This document shows, piece by piece, positions 44,474 through 56,363 of a DNA stretch of 64,000 nucleotides (position 1 is its first letter; every line of letters starts with the position of its first letter). Location: positions 37,738,341 to 37,802,340 of the forward strand of contig CM051038.1 of the NCBI GenBank assembly GCA_027627225.1, written 5' to 3'. Origin of the DNA: Congeria kusceri (lineage: Eukaryota > Mollusca > Bivalvia > Myida > Dreissenidae). The translations under genes and the position numbers were made by a program. A model generated the notes under the pieces. It ran no database searches and was not told the DNA's origin. It saw only the letters and a program-made list of their open reading frames with translations.

Positions 44474-44731
44474 GGTGAATACAGTGAAGAACATTCTTTC
44501 TGCCTTCGTAAAGGTTATAAACCCTGGTAGCACCCATGAAGCAGAGTTACTCATTTTTGTCGTGTGCACATCATTAAGTTTAATGTAATTCTGGTGTATT
44601 CCACATTTATTCTTTGATAAGCATGTTTGCATGTGTATATATGTGTTTATAGCCAAGTCAAGTCTAGAAAATTATTGTCACTGACTAATATCATCATTAT
44701 AATATTTACGCTGGTATATTTTTGGTATTTG

Positions 44732-45966
44732 TATGCCCCCGAAGGAGGGCATATAGTAGTCGCGTATAGTGCTGCGTACAACTCCCATGCTCGTCGGTCA
44801 AAGGTCAAGGTCACAATTCAAGGTCGAAGGTCATGAATTTTCGTTTCCTTTCCATAACTTCTAAACGCCTGGATGGATTTTAATATAACTTGAAATTATT
44901 ATTCCACATGACCAGGCAATGTGTGGCGTGGAACGCCCATACTCGTCGGTCAAAGGTCCAGGTCAAAGGTCATGATTTTTTGTTTCTGCTCCATAACTTC
45001 TAAATGCCTGGATGGATTTTAATATAACTTCAGATTATTATTCCCCATGACCAGGCGATGTGTCGTGTACAACTCCCATGCTCGTCGGTCAAAGGTCAAG
45101 GTCACCATTCAAGGTCAAAGGTCATGAATTTTTATTTCCGCTCTGTAACTTCTTAACGCCTGGAAGGATTTTAATACACCTTCAGGTTATTATTCCCCAT
45201 GACCAGACAATGCGTTTCGTACAACTCACATGATGGTCGGTGAAAGGTCAAGGTTAGCATTTAAGGTCAAAGTTCAATTATTTTTGTTTCCACATCATAA
45301 CTTCTAAAAGCCTAGAGGGATTTAAATGTTACTTCAGATTATTATTCTCTATGACCAGACAATGTGTTGCATACAACTACTCTGCTCGTCTGTCGAAGGT
45401 CAAGGTCACAATTCAAGGTAAAAAGGTCAAGGATTTCTGTTTCTCCACCATAACCTCTCAACGTTTGGAAGGATTTTAATATTACTTCAAATTATTATTT
45501 CCCATGACAATGCGATATGTCCCGTACAACTCCTATGGTTCTCAGTCAAAGGTCAAGGTCACAATTCAAGGTCAAATGTCAAGGAATTTTCTTCCTGATC
45601 TATGACTTCCAAAAGCCTTGAAGGATTTTAATATTATTTCAGATTATTTTTTCCCATGACCAGATGATGTGTGACATACCACTTACATGCTCCTCGGTCA
45701 AGGTCTGTGGGTCCAAGGTTACACTTGAAATATTAGAATGAACTTTTTGAAGGAAGTATCATTTTTGCGAACATGTAAGAAATTTTAATAACTTGGTGGG
45801 AATGAAGATCATTATGAAGCAGTGTGCCACAACAACAAACAGCTGTGTTGCTAAAATCTCAAGATATTTCTCCAGGGCATAATATTGTACTCTGACATTG
45901 TTTTGCCTTCCACTGACAAGCATATGCTTCGAGGGGCATATGTCACATCCTGTGACACGCCTTGTT
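44732..45966 (+). mobile_element. Tandem-core element, family G, complete
   Basis: 5' TATGCCCCCGAAG (44732-44744) is mirrored by CTTCGAGGGGCATA (about 45927-45940). About six units of roughly 150 bp (GTACAACTCCCATGCTCGTC, GGTCAAAGGTCAAGGTCAC, ATAACTTCTAAACGCCTGG) follow. The hairpin TGTCACATCCTGTGACA (45941-45957) and CGCCTTGTT close it. Mirror 50343-51577, identical wherever compared. Confidence 0.8.
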
Positions 45967-46114
45967 GTTAATGAAAGTTTGATATATCTGAAACAAAATA
46001 AATATAAGACAGTGGATTGGACAGCTGTATGGGAGAAGGAGGCCGAACAAATATCTTGGTATTGGTCAGTGAAAAGTATAATTTAGTTAGGGATAAGTCA
46101 GGGAATTTCATTTT

Positions 46115-46660
46115 TATGCTCCCCGACAATTTTATCCATCATACTCGATGTCCGTCTGTCCTTCCGTCTTTCCGCAATAACGGGAGAGTAGTTAAGTGGT
46201 TTATGTTAACGGACAATTTAGTTGAAAATAGTTTATTAGGGTTAGGGTTAGTCTTTATGTGGCTTAAAAATGCTTTTAGGTGGCTATTTTAAGACACTTA
46301 ACTATCTTGTTTTCGTAAAGGAGCCACTTAAATATCATCTCGTAAGGACATCCGTCCTTCCGTCCGTCCGATATTTCGTTTCCGCGCGAGATCTCGGTAA
46401 CTAATGACTTGAATTCAATTAAACTTTATATGCAGCATCCGTATAGGGTGGACATGCGCATATTGTCAGGTTGTTCCAGTCCATTGATTTTTCAGGGAGT
46501 TATTGCTCTTTGATTATAAATAGGACATTTTAATAGGAAATTTTCGTTTCCGCGCAAGATCCCAGAAACTAACAACGAACTTGAATTCAATGAAACTTTA
46601 TATGAAGCACCAGAGCAAATGCGCATATTTTGTCAGGTCTTTCCGGTGTAATGGTTTTTT
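46115..46660 (+). repeat. Partial tandem-core element with telomere-like motif
   Basis: TATGCTCCCCGACAATTTT start with TGTCCGTCTGTCCTTCCGTC, then two units carrying TTTCGTTTCCGCGCGAGATC and TTGAATTCAATTAAACTTTAT. TTAGGGTTAGGGTTAG occurs at 46236-46251. Mirror about 49649-50194. Confidence 0.6.
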
Positions 46661-47835
46661 GCTACTACCCCCTGTGTCGGCGTCCGCGTCGGCCTCCGCG
46701 TCTGAATTTGGTTAAAGTTTTTATTCAAAAGTCTTGTAACTGCAAAACTACATAAGTTATTCACTTGAAACATGGAATATACCTTTGTCATCAACTCCAA
46801 TATTAGGGTAAACATTCCCCATAACTCTGTTTTGTATTTTGACAGAGTTATGCCCCTTTTGCACTGAAATTGTCTGGTTAAAGTTTATATTCAAAAGTTA
46901 TTCACTTGAAACTTGAAAATAACCTTTGTCATCAACTCCAGTATCAAGGGCAACATTTCCTATAACTCTGTTTTGTATTTTGACGGAATTATGCCCCTAT
47001 TTACATAGATTTTCTTGTTAAAGTTTATATTCAAATGTTTTGTAACTTCAGTACAACACAAGCTATTCACTTGAAACTTGGAATATACCTTTGTCATCAA
47101 CTCCAGTATCATGGTAGACATTCCCCATAACTGTTTTGTATTTTGACAGAGTTATGCCCCCATTTCACATACTTTTCTGGTTAAAGTTTATATTCAAACG
47201 TTTTGTAACTTCAAAACTACATACGTTATTCACTTGAAACTTGGAACTTACTTGGAACTTACCATCAACAGTATTATCAGGGGCATACATTACCCATAAC
47301 TCTATTTTGTATTTTGACAGAGTTAGGCCCCCTGTTCACTTAGCTTTTCTGTTTAAAGTTTATAGTCAAACGTTTGGTAACTTCAAAACTACATAAGTTA
47401 TTCACTTGCAACTTGGAACAAATCTTTGTCATCAACTCTAGTATCAGAGGCGGCATTACTTATAACTCTGTTTTGTATTTTGACAGAGTTATGCCTCTTT
47501 TTCACATAGATGTTCTATTTAAAGTTTATATTCAAAAGTTTTGTAACTTCAAAACTAGATAAGTTATTCACTTGAAACTTGGAACTAACCTTTGTCATCA
47601 ACTCTAGTATCAGAGGCTACATTACCCATAACTCTGTTTTGTATTTTGACAGACGTAGCCCACTTTTTACATAGACTTTGTGGTAAAATTTGTGTTCCAA
47701 AAATGTATAAACTATACAAAGCTTCACTTTAAAGTTTTGTATTTTAAAATATTTATGCCCCTTCCACTATCCAAATATGTACCAACTGAAATACTTCGAA
47801 TAGTCGAGCGCGCTGTCCTCTGACAGCTCTTGTTC
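46661..47835 (+). repeat. Family F array (copy F3), crossing the palindrome edge
   Basis: About seven units of roughly 150 bp, opening with GTGTCGGCGTCCGCGTCGGC. The 3' end is complete: GAATAGTCGAGCG, hairpin CTGTCCTCTGACAG (47813-47826) and CTCTTGTT. The inverted-duplication edge at 47386 falls inside it, so only its first part is mirrored. Confidence 0.8.
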
Positions 47836-48922
47836 TTCTACTTATTGCCCTTTTTATAATAAATATGTCATTTTAATCGGATATTTTCATTTCTGTGCCA
47901 GATTTCAGGAACTAATCACTCGAATTCTATGAAACGTTATATGCAGTATCCCTATTTAAAGGACATGCGCATGTTATCAGGTCGTTCCAGTCTGATTATT
48001 TTTCCGGGTGTTATTGCCCTTTGCTTATTAATTTACCATTGTTTGGTTCCACACTATAACTTGCCAATGGATAGAGAGATTTTAAAATTACTTGGCACAA
48101 AGGTGTGCTGCCATGAGTTGGTGTGTACCACTTATGAATCAGGTCTCTAGATCAAAGGTCAAAGTCACATCTAGAGGTCAAAAATTTGAATTTTGCTTGC
48201 CTGTGCTTTCACTTGCCAATAATTTTATAACTACCTGGCACAAATGTTAACCTGAATGAGACAGCATGAAGTTCACATGAACCAGGTCTGTAGGTCACAG
48301 GTCAAGTTCACACTTAGAGGTCAACGGTCAAAGCCAGCATTTTGCTTACCTGGACTATGACTTGGCAATGGATTGAAGGATTTTCAAATCACTTGATTCA
48401 AATGTTTGCGCAAATGTGACGGCATATCACGCATGAACCAGAACTGTAGGTCAAAGTTCATACTTAAAGGTCAAAAGTCAAAATTGGCCTTTTGCTTGTG
48501 GTTGTTGAATGATTTTTGAATCACTTTATACAATTTTTAGCTCGATGTTTCGAAGAAAAGGCAAGCTATTCTACTCGCCCCGGCGTCGGCGTGGGCGTTC
48601 GAGCTAGGTTAAATGTTTTCGGTAAGCTAGTTTCTCGGGAATGGCTTTACGGATTTCATTCAAACTTAAAACATGTATTCCTTACGTTAAAGTGAACCTA
48701 TAGGCCAAGCTTGTTAATTTTAGTTTGAAATTTGTGAAAATTATGGGCCTTTTTACACTTAGAAATTTTACATTAAGCTATATGGACAGGTTCAAGTTTT
48801 TTGGTAAGCTGGTTTCTCAGGAATGGCTTGAGGATTTCATTCGAACTTAGAACTCTTATTCCCTGTATTAAAATATGCCAATGTTGATAACTGTAGTTTG
48901 AAATTTGTCAAAATTATGAGCC
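47387..48922. other. Single-copy spacer at the centre of the palindrome
   Basis: 1536 bp with no mirror. It holds the 3' part of F3 (to 47835), a tandem-core array of about four units (47836-48538, ACTTGCCAATGGAT, CTAGATCAAAGGTCAAAGTCAC) and a family L start at 48539 with nearly two units. The family L unit is cut at ATTATGAGCC, where the right arm begins. No gene. Confidence 0.85.
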
Positions 48923-50342
48923 TTGAAGTTACCAAACGTTTGACTATAAACTTTAAACAGAAAAGCTAAGTGAACAGGGGGCCTAACTCTGTCAAAATAC
49001 AAAATAGAGTTATGGGTAATGTATGCCCCTGATAATACTGTTGATGGTAAGTTCCAAGTAAGTTCCAAGTTTCAAGTGAATAACGTATGTAGTTTTGAAG
49101 TTACAAAACGTTTGAATATAAACTTTAACCAGAAAAGTATGTGAAATGGGGGCATAACTCTGTCAAAATACAAAACAGTTATGGGGAATGTCTACCATGA
49201 TACTGGAGTTGATGACAAAGGTATATTCCAAGTTTCAAGTGAATAGCTTGTGTTGTACTGAAGTTACAAAACATTTGAATATAAACTTTAACAAGAAAAT
49301 CTATGTAAATAGGGGCATAATTCCGTCAAAATACAAAACAGAGTTATAGGAAATGTTGCCCTTGATACTGGAGTTGATGACAAAGGTTATTTTCAAGTTT
49401 CAAGTGAATAACTTTTGAATATAAACTTTAACCAGAAAATTTCAGTGCAAAAGGGGCATAACTCTGTCAAAATACAAAACAGAGTTATGGGGAATGTTTA
49501 CCCTAATATTGGAGTTGATGACAAAGGTATATTCCATGTTTCAAGTGAATAACTTATGTAGTTTTGCAGTTACAAGACTTTTGAATAAAAACTTTAACCA
49601 AATTCAGACGCGGAGGCCGACGCGGACGCCGACACAGGGGGTAGTAGCAAAAAACCATTACACCGGAAAGACCTGACAAAATATGCGCATTTGCTCTGGT
49701 GCTTCATATAAAGTTTCATTGAATTCAAGTTCGTTGTTAGTTTCTGGGATCTTGCGCGGAAACGAAAATTTCCTATTAAAATGTCCTATTTATAATCAAA
49801 GAGCAATAACTCCCTGAAAAATCAATGGACTGGAACAACCTGACAATATGCGCATGTCCACCCTATACGGATGCTGCATATAAAGTTTAATTGAATTCAA
49901 GTCATTAGTTACCGAGATCTCGCGCGGAAACGAAATATCGGACGGACGGAAGGACGGATGTCCTTACGAGATGATATTTAAGTGGCTCCTTTACGAAAAC
50001 AAGATAGTTAAGTGTCTTAAAATAGCCACCTAAAAGCATTTTTAAGCCACATAAAGACTAACCCTAACCCTAATAAACTATTTTCAACTAAATTGTCCGT
50101 TAACATAAACCACTTAACTACTCTCCCGTTATTGCGGAAAGACGGAAGGACAGACGGACATCGAGTATGATGGATAAAATTGTCGGGGAGCATAAAAATG
50201 AAATTCCCTGACTTATCCCTAACTAAATTATACTTTTCACTGACCAATACCAAGATATTTGTTCGGCCTCCTTCTCCCATACAGCTGTCCAATCCACTGT
50301 CTTATATTTATTTTGTTTCAGATATATCAAACTTTCATTAAC

Positions 50343-51577
50343 AACAAGGCGTGTCACAGGATGTGACATATGCCCCTCGAAGCATATGCTTGTCAGTGGA
50401 AGGCAAAACAATGTCAGAGTACAATATTATGCCCTGGAGAAATATCTTGAGATTTTAGCAACACAGCTGTTTGTTGTTGTGGCACACTGCTTCATAATGA
50501 TCTTCATTCCCACCAAGTTATTAAAATTTCTTACATGTTCGCAAAAATGATACTTCCTTCAAAAAGTTCATTCTAATATTTCAAGTGTAACCTTGGACCC
50601 ACAGACCTTGACCGAGGAGCATGTAAGTGGTATGTCACACATCATCTGGTCATGGGAAAAAATAATCTGAAATAATATTAAAATCCTTCAAGGCTTTTGG
50701 AAGTCATAGATCAGGAAGAAAATTCCTTGACATTTGACCTTGAATTGTGACCTTGACCTTTGACTGAGAACCATAGGAGTTGTACGGGACATATCGCATT
50801 GTCATGGGAAATAATAATTTGAAGTAATATTAAAATCCTTCCAAACGTTGAGAGGTTATGGTGGAGAAACAGAAATCCTTGACCTTTTTACCTTGAATTG
50901 TGACCTTGACCTTCGACAGACGAGCAGAGTAGTTGTATGCAACACATTGTCTGGTCATAGAGAATAATAATCTGAAGTAACATTTAAATCCCTCTAGGCT
51001 TTTAGAAGTTATGATGTGGAAACAAAAATAATTGAACTTTGACCTTAAATGCTAACCTTGACCTTTCACCGACCATCATGTGAGTTGTACGAAACGCATT
51101 GTCTGGTCATGGGGAATAATAACCTGAAGGTGTATTAAAATCCTTCCAGGCGTTAAGAAGTTACAGAGCGGAAATAAAAATTCATGACCTTTGACCTTGA
51201 ATGGTGACCTTGACCTTTGACCGACGAGCATGGGAGTTGTACACGACACATCGCCTGGTCATGGGGAATAATAATCTGAAGTTATATTAAAATCCATCCA
51301 GGCATTTAGAAGTTATGGAGCAGAAACAAAAAATCATGACCTTTGACCTGGACCTTTGACCGACGAGTATGGGCGTTCCACGCCACACATTGCCTGGTCA
51401 TGTGGAATAATAATTTCAAGTTATATTAAAATCCATCCAGGCGTTTAGAAGTTATGGAAAGGAAACGAAAATTCATGACCTTCGACCTTGAATTGTGACC
51501 TTGACCTTTGACCGACGAGCATGGGAGTTGTACGCAGCACTATACGCGACTACTATATGCCCTCCTTCGGGGGCATA
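50343..51577 (-). mobile_element. Family G element, mirror copy
   Basis: Mirror of 44732-45966 with both termini and the hairpin intact. Confidence 0.8.
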
Positions 51578-51835
51578 CAAATACCAAAAATATACCAGCG
51601 TAAATATTATAATGATGATATTAGTCAGTGACAATAATTTTCTAGACTTGACTTGGCTATAAACACATATATACACATGCAAACATGCTTATCAAAGAAT
51701 AAATGTGGAATACACCAGAATTACATTAAACTTAATGATGTGCACACGACAAAAATGAGTAACTCTGCTTCATGGGTGCTACCAGGGTTTATAACCTTTA
51801 CGAAGGCAGAAAGAATGTTCTTCACTGTATTCACC

Positions 51836-51958
51836 TTATGATACTACTGCAAACTTATCTTTGTGCTTCTGTCAGTTGGCATGGCTTCTAAGAGCCTGCT
51901 TCCCAATATTTTCAAGCAAAAATCCTCCACCACACAAAAGACAACATGCTTTTTCAGC
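51836..51958 (-). pseudogene. Zinc-finger transposase fragment, mirror copy
   Basis: Mirror of 44351-44473. The same in-frame stop is present, so the relic was already broken when the arms were made. Confidence 0.5.
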
Positions 51959-52800
51959 GTAGCTGTTTACTATCACTTTTGACCTAGATTTCTTGCGATA
52001 ATTTTATGCAGCTGGAAAACTGAATGCCAATAGAATTGGGCAAATTTTATAATTTTAGGGAATGCAAACTTACAACAATGGTTTGATGTCTACCAATAAC
52101 TGTTGCATATTTTGGGGGATTAAAATTTACATAATTGTTTACATAAGCGGTTATAATAAAGTTATAAACATATCTTTGACATACACTCTAGAACTGAACA
52201 CAATTATGAACAATTTTACTCATTGTATGTCATGAACAGAATGTAATATTCATTCTCATAATGAAATAATTATTTTGTTTAGCCTACATCAGCGGCAAGC
52301 TCTCATGGCTCTATAAATAGCAATTACAATGATCCCATTGGTTGAACGATATCTCAGAATTATTGTGTTCTGAAACGTTGCATAGCCATACGCAGATATT
52401 TAGTTAAGATCGGTATGAAATGGTCTAGTTTAGCGTATTCAACACACTCCATAGAAAGGGTGCATCTTTTAAAAATAGCGTGTGGTTTAGCTGTGCTAAT
52501 ATACATTCATCAATTAGCGTTCAGAGAATCATAGACCCGAGAATTTAAATAAATGGGGAATTTATCATTATAAACTTACTGTGCATGTTAATTTATATTT
52601 GAATTGCGGTTGCGTTTTATTAAGAATTATTTATAATTGCACCTTTCTATCAGCTTCTCCAGTAGATGTTATTTTCTAAAAATATTTAACATCTTTCTAT
52701 AAATAAAATACGGTGAAAGAAGTCTCGGAATACGTCGAAATGTTGTTTAAGTTACTTTTACTTCATTTGCATAGCATGAATACACTATTTGCAAAACTAA
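51959..52800 (+). mobile_element. Family M, 5' part, mirror copy
   Basis: Same orientation as copy 1 at 16151. It is interrupted after GCATGAATACACTATTTGC by the family E element. Confidence 0.65.
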
Positions 52801-54168
52801 CTAGAAGTGTCACATGAGTGACGGATATACCCCCACAATATGGCCTTGTCACAAAACTATGGCATCCATTTGAAAGAAATAGACACAGAGAGGATGCATT
52901 AATTTGTGAATGTTTAACTCTGTATTTGGAAAAATTTAATTTCAATAGGAGCCATAACTCTGTCAACATTTAGACGTTTGTAACTGAAGTTGAACTTGAT
53001 CTGTATTTTATGATGTCACACCTGTGTACCAAACATAATTTAACATGAAATCTGGAAATTCCACGAAAACCAAATTTTTCTAACGAAATGCATAAGTAAG
53101 CACAATAATGAAAGTAAGTTCTGGGTTCAAGGTGAAGGTCATACACCTATGGCTAGGAAATGGTGACCTTGACCTTGAAATCCAAAGGAAGGTCTCAATA
53201 TAAGGTATCCACATATGAAGTTTCATTAAAATATCTAAATAAGTTCTTAAGTTATTGGGTGCAAACCGTTTGTTAATTTTAGTAAAGGTGACCTTGACCA
53301 ATCACTCCATATGCAATCACAAGAGAGGTCTAGATATAAGGTATCTACATATGAAGTTTCATTAAAATATCTATATGCGTTCTCAATTTATTGAGCGGAA
53401 CCTGTTTTTCTATTTTTAGTAATGGTGATCTTGACCCTGACCACACCCACCCCATATGCAATCCCAAGCAAGGTCTCAATATGAGGTATCTATGTATGAA
53501 GTTTCATTAAAATATCTCAATGCATTCTCAAGTTATTGAGCGGAAACCGTTTTTCTATTTTTAGTAACGGTGACCTTGACCCCACCCACCCCATATGCAA
53601 TCCCAAGCGAGGTCTCAATATAAAGTATCTATATATGTTTCATTACAATAGCTTGATTCGTTCTCGAGTTAGAGAGCGGAAACAAAGTTTACGCCGCCAC
53701 CCTTCTGTAAAAATTTAGTGGTTTGTAACCAAAGTTGAACTTCACCCGTATTTTATGATGCTACACATGTATACCAAGCATTATTTGAATATGTCAAATA
53801 ATTTTAGGGAATTTAAGTCGAAAAGTGGCCACAACTCTGTCAAAATTAAGTGGTTTGCAACCAAAGTCACACTTGACCCGTATTTTATGATGCTACACAT
53901 GTGTACCAAAAATTATTTAAATATGTTCAGCCATTCTTGAGTTATCGTCCGGAAATTTTTAGGGAATTTAAGTCGAAAAGGGGCCATAACGTTGTCAAAA
54001 TTTAGTGGTTTGTAACCAAAGTCGAACTTGACCTGTATTTAAATTATTCCAATATTTCAAGCCCTTCTTGGGTCATCATACGGAAACCAAAAAACCAACA
54101 GACAGACAGACCCACACTTACTCCTATATAGCCCCTCCCCACCCCCTTAACTTCATTTGTGGGTTATA
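52801..54168 (-). mobile_element. Family E element E3 with nested family II, mirror copy
   Basis: Mirror of 42141-43508. A few substitutions in the G-rich 5' tract (about 54110-54145) distinguish the arms. Confidence 0.75.
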
Positions 54169-54288
54169 TAGTAACGTTATAGTAACGTAAATTACTAGCA
54201 TTTAGGTTATTCATAGCACCGGTGAAAACGTGGAAGGTATGACCGGATTATTCATGGTACACATATTAATAATGTTTGCGTTTATCTC

Positions 54289-54519
54289 ATATTAATTTTG
54301 GGTCCAATAAGTTTTCTTATGGTGTCCGAAAAATCCACAGCCCGAGAAGTCTCCTTAATGGGGACCAAACAAGCCGGGGTCCGAGAAGTCACATAACCGA
54401 TCATCTTGTCCCTTTTGTATTGTTTTGGGTAGAACATGATATCTCAATATTAATTTCAACGCCGATTGTCATTTTTAAAGACATTTCTTGTTTGACATGT
54501 GTTAAGTCCGTTGTTACTC
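54289..54519 (+). mobile_element. Family M, 3' part, mirror copy
   Basis: Mirror of 41790-42020, ending in TTTAAAGACATTTCTTGTTT. Confidence 0.65.
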
Positions 54520-56363
54520 ATACTGAAAACTCTTGAGTCTGTCATCCAAGCATCATTAAATATTGGTTGTTTACTCATGTTTGAAACTTCAATTTTTACT
54601 CATATCTACAGATCTATTTTTGTTCATCTATTGGAAAGTGTACCTTTAAAATAGAAGCATGCAGGTTTGATTAATAAACTATAAAACCATTGTATCATCT
54701 GTTTGATAACTTACTAACACACTGTAGAGTTAGGAACCATGTGACTGCTCTGGAGGCAAGGGTTGCAAGGCCTTTCAGCTTTCAAAAGTCTTAAGTTAAC
54801 ATGAACACAAAATTGATTCAAACACATGAACATAATGTTTATACACAATCACACCAAAATATATTTGGAAGTACTTATAAATACTGCTTGGAGACTGCCA
54901 TAGCCACTGAAGATTTTAAACCGAGAATTTCAATTTTCCTTGACTTTTCCCTGACTTCTCTCAAATTGTATTTTTCACTGAACATTTTCCAGATTTCCCT
55001 GACAATTCACTGACCTTGAAAAAAAAATGCCCTGACTTTTCAAGTTAAGAGGCAACCCTGTCTATACACATTGTCAAGAGTGTCGTGTCCACACATCGAA
55101 ATAGATAGAAATAATTGTGACAATACAGAAAACAGAAAACCATTTTAACAACACTGCAAATTCGAGTTAAAAGGGGGCATAATTCTACTAAATTGCTGGT
55201 CTGAGTCATGAACCTTGGTCAGTGACCTTACATAATGACACGGAAGACATGTGTAAAGTTTCAATTGAATACCTGTAGTAGTTACAGAGATATGCAAACC
55301 TTAATTTTCACAGTACAAAAGGGGCATAATTCTGCTAAAATGCTGGTCACAGTTATGGGCCTTGGCGAGTGACCTAAAATAAAGACCCTGAAGACATGTG
55401 TGAAGTTTATATTGAATATCTGCAGTAGATATAATAGAGATAAGAACTTGTTGCACGCAAAGCATTATGCCGACGCCAAAGAATGGGTGATTAGAATAGC
55501 TCGGACTGTTAGGTGAATAGTTGAGCTAAAAATAACAAGATAGAAATTGTAAATTTTACAATAATGACCAGAAACATGGCAACTTAATTTTCTTAGGCCA
55601 GGTAAACTCCTTGCGCTCATGCTGCCCCACTTTGTTATCGGAGCGTGTGCCTCTCAGCATTAGTATTGCATTTCACAGGGAGATAATCCTCGTGCAGCAG
55701 CAGGCAGCTATCAGACTTGTCCATGCGGGATCGTGTCGCAGTTATACATGGTCTTTCCCTGCATCCAGCCTGCACTCAGCCTTGAAGATGACTGTGGCTG
55801 TCCTGCCAGAGTAATGTACGTCCTGTAATGGGAAAGTCACAGAATGAAAGCATGCTATTGATCCACTTTGTAGTTTAAGTTTACACAGTAATATTAATAT
55901 TTAATACTGAAGATATGAAAATTGTATAAAAACATCGAGTATGTCTAAGTAAACAAATGTTTAAAGTAATCATTCATAATGGATTTTACTATCTATCGCT
56001 TGAACTCGCCGGTCTGCACCGTCTCATCGGTATGGGACTCTGTATAAATCTTATTAAATAAACCACTACCAATGCTTAACAGTTTAAGTTATTAAAGGAC
56101 TAGGTGCATGAAGGGCCGATTTTGGCCTCATTGTGAAAATTTACAAAATGTTTATCACTGAATAGGCCATATTTGCAATTTTAGGATCTAATATTTTAAC
56201 AAATGTGAAATGTGATTGAAAATGTTTGTCCATTTATTTATGATTCAATTTAGAGGTATCATAATTTGAATGTTCATAAACGGAAAGAAGGTTATGTTTA
56301 TTTGAGACCAGTGTAGCGATTAATTTGAACAGAAAATGCATAATTACATAATTCTTATGAAAT

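Larger units (their letters stand above)
30252..47386 (+). repeat. Left arm of giant inverted duplication
   Basis: Each position p here pairs with the reverse complement at 96309-p for p about 37300-47386. The sum becomes 96307 (about 36.3-37.1 kb), 96338 (about 35.4-35.7 kb), and 94252-94256 left of 33273. Shifts in the sum record a 2-bp indel, a 31-bp indel and a 2082-bp retrotransposon. More than twenty short frames on one arm reappear, most of them unchanged, on the opposite strand of the other. The inner edge is exact: CGTTTGGTAACTTCAA at 47371-47386 mirrors 48923-48938, and the next base differs. Confidence 0.95.
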
